Assembly: GCA_020073265.1 (NCBI GenBank)
Contig: JAIQFN010000022.1
Location: 25,487 to 89,486 of the forward strand
Source of the DNA: Terriglobia bacterium
GTDB lineage: Bacteria > Acidobacteriota > Terriglobia > Bryobacterales > Bryobacteraceae
DNA length: 64,000 nt
Reading direction: 5' to 3'
Made by a program: the position numbers and the translations under genes
The notes under the pieces: model-generated
What the model was told of the DNA's origin: nothing
The model's input: only the letters and a program-made list of their open reading frames with translations
The model's database searches: none
Part shown: positions 44,160 through 52,834 of the stretch, piece after piece
How positions within the stretch are numbered: position 1 is the stretch's first letter
How the letters are laid out: the number at the start of each line of letters is the position of its first letter

Positions 44160-46220
44160 CTATTCGGCTAGGGAGAAGGCCAGGTATTCGCCGGGGTAGT
44201 TGCCGCCGCTGATGGCGATGATGATGTACTGGCGGCCGTTGGCGCGGTAGGTCATGGGCGTGCCGCTGACCGGGGCCGGCATCCAGACCGCGCCCACCTC
44301 TTTGCCGGTGGCTTTGTCGTAAGCGCGCAGCATCGCGCCGCGCGGATGATCCGCGGTCGTGGTCAGTTGCGGATCGCCGGCGATGACCAGCGTCTTGGTC
44401 ACCAGAATACCCACGTAACCGGACTGGCCCGTGCGCGGGATGTTCAGGCCCTTGAGCGCGGCATGATTGCGGATGAAGTCAGGTGTCTCGCCGTGCGCGA
44501 TCTGCCAGACGAACTCGCCCTTGTCCATATTGATGGCGGTGATGCGTCCATAGGGCGGCTTCATGAGCGGCAGGCCTTGCGGGTTCAGCGTGGCGCCACG
44601 CGCGGCGGGAGCGCTTTCGGTGGCGGCTGGTGCCGTTCGCCGAGCCGGACGCGGCGCATCGGCCCCGACGTTCTCGCCCGGGCCCGACACATAGTGCACG
44701 CCCGATCCGGCGAAGCCCTCGACGTAATCGATGTCCGAAAAATCCTTGCCCGGCGACGGCAGCAGCGCGACCGGCGGCAGCGAAATGAACGACGGCACGT
44801 AGGCGATGTGCGTCTCGGGATCGTAGGAAAATCCCGGCCAGTTCATCCCGCCCGAAGACCGGAACGAAGCGAGCGGCCCGTCGATCTTGCTGACCACGGT
44901 GGGCGTGAAGACCGGGCCGAGCTTGTACTTCGACGTGAGCCGGATGGCCTCGGCGCGCAACTCGGGCGTGAAGTCGATCAGATTATCGACCGTGACGCCC
45001 TGGTAATCGAAGGCCGGCGGCTTGGTGGGAAACGGCTGCGTGGGCGAATACCACTCGCCCGGCACGTCGCCCTTGGGAACCGGCCGCTCCTCGATGGGCC
45101 ACACGGGCTGGCCGGTCACGCGATCGAAAACGTACATGAAGGCTTGCTTGCTCGACTCCAGCACCGCCTTGATGGGCTTGCCGTTCACCGTGATGTCGGC
45201 GAGCACCGGCCCTGCCGCGATGTCCATGTTCCAGATGGAATGGTGCACCAACTGGAAATGCCACTTGCGCTGGCCGGTTTTCAGATCGACGCAGACCAGG
45301 CTGTCGGCGAACAGGTTATTGCCGTGTCGATGTCCGCCGTAGAAATCCGACGACGGCGTCTCCACCGGCAGGTACGCGAGGCCCAGCTCTTCATCCACGG
45401 CCATCTGCGTCCAGACGCCGGTGTTGCCGTTGACGGCCCAGGATTCCTTGAGCCAGGTGTCGTTGCCAAACTCGCCGGGCCGCGGAATGGTATTAAACTG
45501 CCAGAGCTTCTTGCCGGTGTGGACGTCGAACGCCAGCACCATTCCCTTGGTGTTGTTGTGCGTCTTGGGCGTGCCGCCTTCGCGGAACGACGAACCGACC
45601 AGGACTACGCCGCTCTTGGTGACCGCCGGAGTCGCGTGCAGCCCGATCTCGCCGTTGATGGGATCGATGGGCTGGCCGGTTCCATACACGGCGTACTGCT
45701 TCATGTCCACCAGGCCGCTCGCACCGAAGGTTTTTATGGGTGCGCCGGTCTTGGCGTCGAGGCAAACCAGGCGATAGCCCGGAGTCACGTACAGAATGCG
45801 ATCGTCGCCGCGGCCGTCGGTCCAATAGGACAGGCCGCGGCCGGAAAGCTGCCGGGGAGAAGCGGCCCCGCGCGCGCCTTCGTGCTCGCCATGCACCCAC
45901 AGCAGCTCGCCGGTAGCGGCGTCCAGCGCAATCACGGCGCGGCGCGATCCAGCGGTCGCATAGACCACGCCTTTCACCATGATGGGCGTGCCTTCCAGCT
46001 TGTACTCGGGACGCGTGCCGAGGTTCACCGTCTTGAAGCGCCAGGCGATCTCGAGCTTGCTGAAGTTGGAGGCGTTGATCTGGTCGAGCGGCGAGTAATG
46101 ATAGTTGCGCAGATCGCCGGCGTAGGCGGGCCACTCTCCGTCGCTGACGGATGGCTGGGCGACGAGGCCGGCCGCGATCGAGATGAGCAAGGCCAGAGGC
46201 AAGAGCGCAAGTCGTGACAT
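44160..46220 (-). CDS. Exported quinoprotein (PQQ-dependent dehydrogenase-like) propeller, copy 1
   Basis: The 686-residue product has a signal peptide (ALLISIAAGLVAQ) and a PQQ-type eight-bladed propeller. It begins GEWPAYAGDLRNYHYSPLDQINASN and has blades such as VIALDAATGELLWVHGE, LVCLDAKTGAPIKTF and MVLAFDVHTGKKLWQFNT. It ends in QYIIIAISGGNYPGEYL, as in glucose/alcohol quinoproteins. No heme domain is fused, so electrons must go to a separate carrier. Start 46220 has GAAGGAG upstream. It is divergent from the heme-copper gene at 46347. Substrate unknown. Confidence 0.85.
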   Translation of the reverse strand: MSRLALLPLALLISIAAGLVAQPSVSDGEWPAYAGDLRNYHYSPLDQINASNFSKLEIAWRFKTVNLGTRPEYKLEGTPIMVKGVVYATAGSRRAVIALDAATGELLWVHGEHEGARGAASPRQLSGRGLSYWTDGRGDDRILYVTPGYRLVCLDAKTGAPIKTFGASGLVDMKQYAVYGTGQPIDPINGEIGLHATPAVTKSGVVLVGSSFREGGTPKTHNNTKGMVLAFDVHTGKKLWQFNTIPRPGEFGNDTWLKESWAVNGNTGVWTQMAVDEELGLAYLPVETPSSDFYGGHRHGNNLFADSLVCVDLKTGQRKWHFQLVHHSIWNMDIAAGPVLADITVNGKPIKAVLESSKQAFMYVFDRVTGQPVWPIEERPVPKGDVPGEWYSPTQPFPTKPPAFDYQGVTVDNLIDFTPELRAEAIRLTSKYKLGPVFTPTVVSKIDGPLASFRSSGGMNWPGFSYDPETHIAYVPSFISLPPVALLPSPGKDFSDIDYVEGFAGSGVHYVSGPGENVGADAPRPARRTAPAATESAPAARGATLNPQGLPLMKPPYGRITAINMDKGEFVWQIAHGETPDFIRNHAALKGLNIPRTGQSGYVGILVTKTLVIAGDPQLTTTADHPRGAMLRAYDKATGKEVGAVWMPAPVSGTPMTYRANGRQYIIIAISGGNYPGEYLAFSLAE

Positions 46221-46346
46221 GTAGGCTCCTTCAACTACCGGCAACCAATATGTGGCAGCGGCGGCGCGAAGTCAAGTTTGGGGTAACTGCTTGACACGCA
46301 GCGCCTTTGGTGGAAGAATGCGACGAGAGAGCCGAAGGAGGCCGCC

Positions 46347-47645
46347 ATGCCCGCGAATCGTTGGTTGTTGGGCTTTTCGACGTTACTGGTTGTGCCGGTG
46401 TTCGCGGCGGAACCGGCCACGCCCGCGCGCGATGCCACATTCAGCAAGGACGTCGCGCCCATCCTGCAGCGCGCCTGTCAGAACTGCCATCGCCCCGGCT
46501 CGATCGCGCCGATGGCGCTGTTGACCTATCAGGACGCGCGGCCCTGGGCACGGTCGATCAAAGAGAAGGTGGTGCTGCGCGTGATGCCGCCCTGGCATAT
46601 CGACCGCAACGTCGGCATCAGCAAGTTCAAGGACGATCCGTCGCTGAGCGACGCCGAGATCGCCACCATTTCGAATTGGGTGGACCATGGCGCGCCCGAG
46701 GGCAATCCCAAGGATCTGCCGCCGCCGCGCCAGTTCAGCGACCTGGACAAGTGGCACATCGGCAAGCCGGACCTGATCGTGTCGATGCCGCGTCCGTACA
46801 AGCTGAAGGCCAACGGTCAGGACGAATACTACGACATCGACGTTGATCCGCACTTCACCGAGGACCTGTATGTCGCGGCGGTGGAGACCAAGCCCGACAC
46901 CGGTTTCGCCGTGGTGCATCATGCCGACACGAACCTGGTGGAGGATCCGGAGGAAGATCCGGTGGGTCTCTTCTTGAACGAATACGCGGTGGGGAAAAAC
47001 GCGGACATCTTCCCATCCAACGCGGGGCGATTGATTCGCGCGGGATCGAAGATCCATTTCAATCTGCATCTGCATCCGGACGGGAAGGAAACTCCGGTCA
47101 GCGTTTCGCTCGGCCTCAAGCTGTATCCGAAGGGCGCGGCGCCGAAGTACGTGGCGTTCACGCAGCACATGGGCGATGTGGCGGATCTCGACATTCCGGC
47201 CGGGCAGGTGGTGCGCAGCGACGGCTATTTCCGTTTGCCGAAGCCGGCGGTGCTTTCGGCGTTCCAGCCGCACTTCCACACGCGCGGCAAGGCGCAGTGC
47301 ATGGAGGCGATTTATCCGGACGTGCGCGCGGATTCGGCGCGGCCTGGTCCGGCGCGGTCGGAGACGCTGAGCTGCGTGAGCAACTACCAGTTCGGCTGGA
47401 GTCTAACCTATCCGTATGCCGAGGATGTCGCGCCGCTGCTGCCCGCCGGCACGGTGATTCACGTCACTACCTGGCACGACAACACCGACCACAATCCGCA
47501 CAACCCGAATCCGAAAAACTGGGTGGGCTACGGACAGCGGACCATCGACGAGATGAGTTTCGCGTGGGTCAGCTTGTATTACTTGGACGAAGCAGATTAT
47601 CAGCAGCGCGTCCAGGCTAGAAGGATGGCGCAGGCTCGCAAGTAA
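46347..47645 (+). CDS. Cytochrome c domain fused to PHM-like type II copper monooxygenase fold, copy 1
   Basis: The 432-residue product has a signal peptide and a heme motif CQNCH (44-48) with MPPWHID as a likely axial-Met region. A C-terminal domain follows with His191-His192 (VVHHADT), His241-x-His243 (NLHLHPDG), His309-x-His311 (PHFHTRGK) and Met403. This order matches the CuH and CuM ligands of peptidylglycine hydroxylating monooxygenase. It would hydroxylate a substrate with O2 in the periplasm, electrons coming through the heme. The substrate is unknown. A paralogue lies at 60139. Its TAA overlaps the next ATG (TAATG). Confidence 0.78.
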   Translation: MPANRWLLGFSTLLVVPVFAAEPATPARDATFSKDVAPILQRACQNCHRPGSIAPMALLTYQDARPWARSIKEKVVLRVMPPWHIDRNVGISKFKDDPSLSDAEIATISNWVDHGAPEGNPKDLPPPRQFSDLDKWHIGKPDLIVSMPRPYKLKANGQDEYYDIDVDPHFTEDLYVAAVETKPDTGFAVVHHADTNLVEDPEEDPVGLFLNEYAVGKNADIFPSNAGRLIRAGSKIHFNLHLHPDGKETPVSVSLGLKLYPKGAAPKYVAFTQHMGDVADLDIPAGQVVRSDGYFRLPKPAVLSAFQPHFHTRGKAQCMEAIYPDVRADSARPGPARSETLSCVSNYQFGWSLTYPYAEDVAPLLPAGTVIHVTTWHDNTDHNPHNPNPKNWVGYGQRTIDEMSFAWVSLYYLDEADYQQRVQARRMAQARK

Positions 47646-48472
47646 TGCTGGCGCGCGGTGTGTTCTTGCTCGCATGCGCGGCGTTCGCCTTGGCGCAGCC
47701 GCCTTCTCCGACCTATATTCCGCAGACCAAATTCGCGCGGGGGCAGGACGTCCAGCCTACGTACGAAGGCTGGATCAGAAACGCCGACGGCAGCGCGACC
47801 ATGGTGTTCGGCTACCTGAACCGGAACTGGGAGGAGGAACTCGCGATACCAGCGGGGCCGGACAACAAGCTGGAACCGGGCCAAGCGGATCGCGGCCAGC
47901 CGACGTTTTTTCTGCCGCGCCGGCAGACCTTCCTGTTTCGCGTGCAGGTACCGAAGGACTGGGGTCAAAAGGAGCTGGTGTGGACGGTGACCGCGCACGG
48001 CCACAGCGAGAAGGCGTACGGGCAGCTCACACCGCAAGAAGAGATCACCGAGCGGATGATCATGACGCGCGGCAATTTGAACCCGGGCGAGGACGATCCC
48101 AACAAGCCTCCGTCGATTGCGATCGATCCGGTCGCGCCGGCGAGCGTCGCGTCACCGCTGACACTGACGGCACTGGTCACCGATGACGGATTGCCGAAAC
48201 CGCGCGCAGCGCCCAAGCCGCGGCCGGGAGCGCCGCCGGGTCAGAGCAACTCCGCGGCGGCTGGCCGTCCGCGAGGACTGAACGTGACATGGATGCAGTA
48301 CCGCGGTCCGGCCAAGGTCAGCTTCGATTCCGCAGGTCCGATCTTGGTCGCGGATGGCAAGGTAGTCGCGACAGCGCATTTCGCCGAGCCGGGAACCTAC
48401 GTGCTGCGGGCCACGGCGAATGACGGCGCGTTGTCGACCAGGGCCGACGTGACCATCACGGTGAAGCCGTAG
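47645..48472 (+). CDS. Exported partner protein of the heme-copper oxygenase, copy 1 (unknown family)
   Basis: The 275-residue product has a signal peptide (LLACAAFALAQP), an N-terminal beta domain (VQPTYEGWIRNADGSATMVFGYLNRNWEE, then [20 protein letters not shown]) and a C-terminal Ig/PKD-like domain (FAEPGTYVLRATANDGALSTRADVTITV), joined by a Pro/Ala-rich linker. The gene overlaps the oxygenase by one base. The paralogue at 59244 sits in the same position behind the second oxygenase, so the protein probably works with it. I do not recognise a named family. Confidence 0.75.
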   Translation: MLARGVFLLACAAFALAQPPSPTYIPQTKFARGQDVQPTYEGWIRNADGSATMVFGYLNRNWEEELAIPAGPDNKLEPGQADRGQPTFFLPRRQTFLFRVQVPKDWGQKELVWTVTAHGHSEKAYGQLTPQEEITERMIMTRGNLNPGEDDPNKPPSIAIDPVAPASVASPLTLTALVTDDGLPKPRAAPKPRPGAPPGQSNSAAAGRPRGLNVTWMQYRGPAKVSFDSAGPILVADGKVVATAHFAEPGTYVLRATANDGALSTRADVTITVKP

Positions 48473-48538
48473 CGACCCGAGGCTCCGGTTCAGGCCATCT
48501 GGTGATTCCTGAGTTTCGATCAGAGGGCCTCGCCCTTA

Positions 48539-48802
48539 TCAGCCCCCGAATATCATCCGGCCCATCTGATCACCCAGGCGTTTGGCCTCTTTCGAATCAG
48601 TGGCGCTACGGAAGCGCTCGGCGAGGTCGAAGAATTCCTGTTTGCGCCTTTCGGCCTCGATTCCGGTCTCGAAAAGTTCCAGTAGCACGCGGTTGGCGCT
48701 GAGCCTGCGGGCCTTCGCCAAAGTGCGAACCTGCGCGGCGACCATCGCCGAATTGCGGCCAGAACTGATGCCATCATCGCAGCGCAAGTCCGACGTTACC
48801 AT
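48539..48802 (-). CDS. Small helical protein, antitoxin-like
   Basis: The 87-residue product has a ribbon-helix-helix-like segment (VAAQVRTLAKARRLSANRVLLELFETGIEA) and a charged helical tail (RRKQEFFDLAERFRSATD). This pattern is common in small proteins next to toxin genes. It lies 28 bp from the divergent hicB-like gene. No partner toxin is next to it on the same strand. The start is uncertain, because homology appears to begin about 15 residues in. Confidence 0.5.
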   Translation of the reverse strand: MVTSDLRCDDGISSGRNSAMVAAQVRTLAKARRLSANRVLLELFETGIEAERRKQEFFDLAERFRSATDSKEAKRLGDQMGRMIFGG

Positions 48803-48830
48803 TGCGCGGCGCAGCGAGTAACATTGAAGT

Positions 48831-49058
48831 ATGGATCAAACTCTGCGGATGACGGCCATCATTGAGCGCGAGGACGACGGATTCGTGGCGCTCTGCCCTG
48901 AACTCGACATCGCCAGCCAGGGTGCGTCCATTGAAGAAGCCCGGGCCAATCTGGTCGAGGCTCTTTCGCTATTTTTCGAAGTAGCTGACAAGTCTGAAAT
49001 CTCCCGCAGGCTGCACAACGACGTCTTCGTCACCCAGGTCGAGGTCCCTATTGGGTAA
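48831..49058 (+). CDS. hicB: HicB-family antitoxin
   Basis: The 75-residue product has the HicB partial RNase H-like fold: MTAIIEREDDGFVALCPELDIASQG, then SIEEARANLVEALSLFFE. HicB neutralises the HicA mRNA interferase. Here the following hicA is cut short, so the antitoxin is probably an orphan. Its last 8 bases overlap the hicA remnant, the usual coupled layout. Confidence 0.82.
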   Translation: MDQTLRMTAIIEREDDGFVALCPELDIASQGASIEEARANLVEALSLFFEVADKSEISRRLHNDVFVTQVEVPIG

Positions 49059-49146
49059 GCTGCGCGTCCTTTCCGGCGAGGAGGTGTGCCGGATTCTTGC
49101 AGCGCAGGGCTTCGTCGCGGTACGTCAAAGAGGCAGTCATCGCATT
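49051..49146 (+). pseudogene. hicA: Truncated HicA toxin
   Basis: From the TTG start the frame reads GKLRVLSGEEVCRILAAQG, then FVAVRQRGSHRI, which is the N-terminal half of HicA including the catalytic His of GSH. Family similarity then ends abruptly, and the following ~85 bp match nothing in the toxin. The double-stranded RNA-binding fold cannot form, so the toxin is dead. Confidence 0.75.
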
Positions 49147-49233
49147 CCTTGCGACGCGGAACCCTCCTCAGTATCATTCGACAATCTGGTTTGTCGAAAG
49201 CCCTTTTTGAGGCTGAGAATTGAGAAGTACTGT

Positions 49234-50064
49234 CTACGCGATCGGGATCCAGATCTCGACGCCGCCCACGCCGGTCACTGGATTGAAGTCTTCGCGGTAG
49301 AGCTCGAACTCAGGCGCTTCGGCCACGCGATGTCCCGACTCCGGCAGCCAGGTGTTCCAGATCGTAAACCAAGTGCGACGGATGGCCGAGATGTGCTCGC
49401 GATGCGTAAACACCGCGTACCTGTGCTCGGGAATCCGGATGCGCGTGAAATCTGGAGGAAGCCTGGAGAAGTCGCTCACCTCGACGCCGCTGATGTAGTC
49501 CGTGTTGCCCGAGTCGTCGCTGTTGCATATCACGCCGTAGGCGATCCGGCCGACTTGTCCGGCGATGTTGCCAATGTGCGGACCGAAGCGCTGCCACTGC
49601 GCCGGAATGGCCGCGCAGGTTTCCGAAGTGTAGCGTTCACCCAGTCCGGCGATGAGCAGCGTCTTGCCGTTTTCGAAGCGCGGCGGGTCGAGATGCGTCA
49701 ACAACGTTTCGTCCATTTTGATCGGCTCCATGAGTTCGATGTTGTCCAGCGTGCCTTGTGCCCGAAGCGTTTCGGGCGTCAGACCGAATTGATCGCGAAA
49801 CGCGCGAGTGAATGCCTCATGAGATCCGTACCCGGCATCGAGCGCGACCGCCAGAATATCGGGCGCGCCATTGGCCAGGCATCGCGCCGCCTCGGTCAAG
49901 CGCCTGCCACGCACATAGCGCATGATCGACTGGCCGGTCGCCAGGCCGAACACACGCGAAACGTGATAGCGCGAGACGCCGGCGACACCGGCCACGTCGT
50001 CCAGGCTGAGGTCCTCGCCGAAGTGGGTTTCGATGTACCAGAGCGCCTTGCCCACCGGGTTCAT
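49234..50064 (-). CDS. AraC-family regulator with GyrI-like effector domain
   Basis: The 276-residue product has two helix-turn-helix motifs (LSLDDVAGVAGVSRYHVSRVF and ILAVALDAGYGSHEAFTRAF, followed by GLTPETLR). A C-terminal GyrI-like small-molecule-binding domain follows (YTSETCAAIPAQWQRFG...YAVFTHREHISAIRRTW...FELYREDF), the arrangement seen in Rob/BmrR-like regulators. It probably responds to a hydrophobic compound. It is divergent from the DinB gene 111 bp away, a likely target. Confidence 0.9.
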   Translation of the reverse strand: MNPVGKALWYIETHFGEDLSLDDVAGVAGVSRYHVSRVFGLATGQSIMRYVRGRRLTEAARCLANGAPDILAVALDAGYGSHEAFTRAFRDQFGLTPETLRAQGTLDNIELMEPIKMDETLLTHLDPPRFENGKTLLIAGLGERYTSETCAAIPAQWQRFGPHIGNIAGQVGRIAYGVICNSDDSGNTDYISGVEVSDFSRLPPDFTRIRIPEHRYAVFTHREHISAIRRTWFTIWNTWLPESGHRVAEAPEFELYREDFNPVTGVGGVEIWIPIA

Positions 50065-50175
50065 ACGGGCTTCCTCATGAGCACGAAATCAGAATAGCCG
50101 GACTTCCGTCCGTGCGCTTGATCGCAATTGCGGTCATCCCAGGGAACAGCCGGCGCATTTGATAGAGTACCTAGC

Positions 50176-50655
50176 ATGCTCGCTCTGCTACAGGACCTGG
50201 TCCAACACAAGGCCTATGCGAATGCCGCGCTGTTGCGGGCGATTCGCGAGCATGAAGCTGCCGCACAAGACGACGAACTTCGGCAACTGCTGCATCACAT
50301 CATTCTGGCCAACCGGTTCTGGCTGATGCTGACCCTGGGGCGCCCGTTCGCGCGCGAAGAGGAGGCGCGAATTCCGGAGTCGCTCGCTGGCATCGCGGCG
50401 CGCTACCGGGAAACCCACGCGCAGGAGCTGGAGTGGATCTCGCAAGCTCAGGAATCCGATCTGGCGCGCATGCTGGAGACGCCGTTCATTCCCGGCCGCA
50501 GTTTTTCGGTCGCCCAAGCGTTGATGCAGGTCTGCCTGCACAGCCAAGGTCACCGCGCGCAATGCGCAAGCAGGCTCCGGCTGCTGGGTGGCACGCCGCC
50601 TGCCACGGATTTCATTCTCTGGTTGATGGAGCGTCCGTTGGCTGACTGGTCGTAG
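50176..50655 (+). CDS. DinB-family protein
   Basis: The 159-residue product fits the DinB four-helix metal-binding fold: LLQDLVQHKAYANAALLRAI at the start, LLHHIILANRFWLMLTLG with His in helix 2, and MQVCLHSQGHRAQCASRLRLLGG with two His near the C-terminus. The three histidines fit the metal site of the superfamily, which includes thiol-dependent enzymes. Function unknown. The AraC gene diverges from it. Confidence 0.82.
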   Translation: MLALLQDLVQHKAYANAALLRAIREHEAAAQDDELRQLLHHIILANRFWLMLTLGRPFAREEEARIPESLAGIAARYRETHAQELEWISQAQESDLARMLETPFIPGRSFSVAQALMQVCLHSQGHRAQCASRLRLLGGTPPATDFILWLMERPLADWS

Positions 50656-50737
50656 GGAGAACGCTTGACAAACTCGCGCCGTGCCGACAAACTCTACAGA
50701 GCAGGCGCATTTTCGGCCTCCTGGAGGAATTCGTCCC

Positions 50738-52834
50738 ATGCCACGTAGAATGAGTCGACTGGTTTTTGCGGGCGCGTCGCTCGCCTGGATGACGCTAGCG
50801 GTTTCGGTGCTCTCAGCGCAGTCAGGCACCGCGAACGGCGAGTGGCCGGCCTACGCCGGAGACCTGCGCAACTACCGCTACTCGCCGCTCGAGCAAATCA
50901 GCGCGTCGAACTTCAGCAAGCTCGAAGTGGCGTGGCGTTTCAAGACCGACAGCCTGGGCACGCGGCCCGAGTTCAAGCTGGAGGGGACGCCCATCATGAT
51001 CAAAGGCGTCCTGTACGCGACCGCGGGCACACGGCGATCGGTAGTTGCGCTGGACGCCGCCACCGGCGAACTGCTGTGGGTGCACGGCGAACACGAAGGC
51101 GCGCGCGGAGCGGCAGCGGCGCGGCAACTGTCAGGGCGAGGCTTGTCGTACTGGACCGACGGCAAGGGCGACGACCGCATCATCTATGTCACGCCCGGCT
51201 ACCGGCTGGTGTGCCTGGACGCCAAGACCGGCTCGCCCATAAAATCCTTCGGCACGAGCGGCCTGGTGGACATGAAGCAGTACGCGGTCTACGGCACCGG
51301 CCAACCGATCGACCTGGTGAACGGCGAGATCGGGCTGCACTCCTCGCCGGCCGTCACGCACAGCGGCGTCATCATCGTCGGCTCGTCGTTCCGCGAGGGC
51401 AACGCGCCCAAGACGCACAACAACACCAAGGGCCTGGTGCTGGCCTTCGACGTGCGCACCGGCAGGAAGCTGTGGCAGTTTAATACCATTCCGCGGCCGG
51501 GTGAATTCGGCAACGACACCTGGCTGCGCGAGTCCTGGGCCACCAACGGGAACACCGGGGTGTGGACGCAGATCGCGGTCGACGAGCAGCTTGGGCTGGT
51601 TTATCTGCCGGTCGAAACGCCGACCTCGGATTATTACGGCGGCCAGCGTCCGGGCAACAACCTGTTCGCCGAGACGCTGGTCTGCGTGGACCTGAAAACA
51701 GGACAGCGCAAGTGGCATTTCCAGTTGTCGCATCATCCGATTTGGGACTACGACATCTCGTCGGCGCCGATGCTGGCGGATCTCAACGTGGACGGCCGCG
51801 TCGTCAAGGCCGTGATCCAGCCCACCAAGCAGTGCTGGATGTTCGTGTTCGATCGCGTCACCGGCAAACCGGTGTGGCCCATCGAGGAGCGGCCCGTGCC
51901 GAAGGGCGACGTTCCGGGCGAGTGGTATTCGCCAACGCAGCCGTTCCCCACCAAGCCGCCGGCCTACGCGCGGCAAGGCGTTTCCATCGATGAACTGATC
52001 GACTTCACGCCGGAGATGCGCGCGGAAGCGGTGAAACTGGTTTCGCAATACCGGATCGGCCCGATGTACACGCCGCCGGTGGAGAGCAAAGCCGGCGGAC
52101 CGCTGGCGACGCTGGTGCTGCCGTCGCCGGCCGGCGGGACAAATTGGCCGGGAGCGGCGTACGATCCGGAAACGCACATCGCTTACGCGTACGCGCAGGA
52201 CACCATCAGCGCGCTCGGACTGGTTCCTCCCGGCGATAAGCAATTCTCCGACATGGATTACATCATGGGACGAGCCGGCGCTACATTCCGATCGCGCGGA
52301 CGGGCGCCGAGCGAGGGATCAGGCGCCGACATCGTGCCGCCTCCCCGCCCTCAAGCGCCTCCCACGGCGGCAGCGGGCCGCGGCGGTGGTGGTGGCGGTG
52401 GCTTCAGCGTCCAGGGTCTGCCGGTGCTCAAGCCGCCTTACGGGCACATCTCGGCGATCAATATGGACAAGGGCGAAATCATCTGGCAGGTGGCCAACGG
52501 CGAGACGCCTGACTTCGTTCGCAACAACCCGGCGCTCAAAGGGCTGAACGTTCCGAACACCGGACAGCCGGGCTACGACACCGGAACGCTGGTCACGAAG
52601 ACGCTGGTGATTCAGGGCGACACGCAATTGACCACGTCGCCCGCGCATCCACGCGGCGCGATGCTGCGCGCTTATGACAAAGCGACGGGCAAGGAACTGG
52701 GCGCGGTGTTCATGCCGGCGCCGCAGACCGGATCGCCGATGACTTACAGCGTCAATGGCAAGCAGTACCTGGTGGTCGCCATCAGCGGCGGCAACTATTC
52801 GGGTGAGTATCTGGCGTTCGCGCTGCCGGAATGA
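50738..52834 (+). CDS. Exported quinoprotein (PQQ-dependent dehydrogenase-like) propeller, copy 2
   Basis: The 698-residue product is a close paralogue of the protein at 44160-46220, sharing GEWPAYAGDLRNY...YSPLEQISASN, AALDAATGELLWVHGE-type blades and the end SGGNYSGEYLAFALPE. A signal peptide precedes (TLAVSVLSAQ). A glycine-rich stretch (GRGGGGGGGF) replaces the Pro/Ala linker of copy 1. A GGAGG site lies before the ATG. Its stop overlaps the start of the NHL gene by 4 bp, so the two are coupled. Cofactor and substrate are inferred from the family. Confidence 0.85.
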   Translation: MPRRMSRLVFAGASLAWMTLAVSVLSAQSGTANGEWPAYAGDLRNYRYSPLEQISASNFSKLEVAWRFKTDSLGTRPEFKLEGTPIMIKGVLYATAGTRRSVVALDAATGELLWVHGEHEGARGAAAARQLSGRGLSYWTDGKGDDRIIYVTPGYRLVCLDAKTGSPIKSFGTSGLVDMKQYAVYGTGQPIDLVNGEIGLHSSPAVTHSGVIIVGSSFREGNAPKTHNNTKGLVLAFDVRTGRKLWQFNTIPRPGEFGNDTWLRESWATNGNTGVWTQIAVDEQLGLVYLPVETPTSDYYGGQRPGNNLFAETLVCVDLKTGQRKWHFQLSHHPIWDYDISSAPMLADLNVDGRVVKAVIQPTKQCWMFVFDRVTGKPVWPIEERPVPKGDVPGEWYSPTQPFPTKPPAYARQGVSIDELIDFTPEMRAEAVKLVSQYRIGPMYTPPVESKAGGPLATLVLPSPAGGTNWPGAAYDPETHIAYAYAQDTISALGLVPPGDKQFSDMDYIMGRAGATFRSRGRAPSEGSGADIVPPPRPQAPPTAAAGRGGGGGGGFSVQGLPVLKPPYGHISAINMDKGEIIWQVANGETPDFVRNNPALKGLNVPNTGQPGYDTGTLVTKTLVIQGDTQLTTSPAHPRGAMLRAYDKATGKELGAVFMPAPQTGSPMTYSVNGKQYLVVAISGGNYSGEYLAFALPE

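Noticed and set aside
44346..46217. 623-codon plus-strand frame opposite quinoprotein copy 1
   Set aside because: The minus-strand quinoprotein has clear blades and a paralogue. The opposite frame is low-complexity His/Arg/Gly-rich shadow.
49051..50097. 348-codon frame starting as HicA
   Set aside because: Only the first ~32 codons match HicA. The rest runs antisense through the AraC gene, so it was split into a hicA remnant and shadow.
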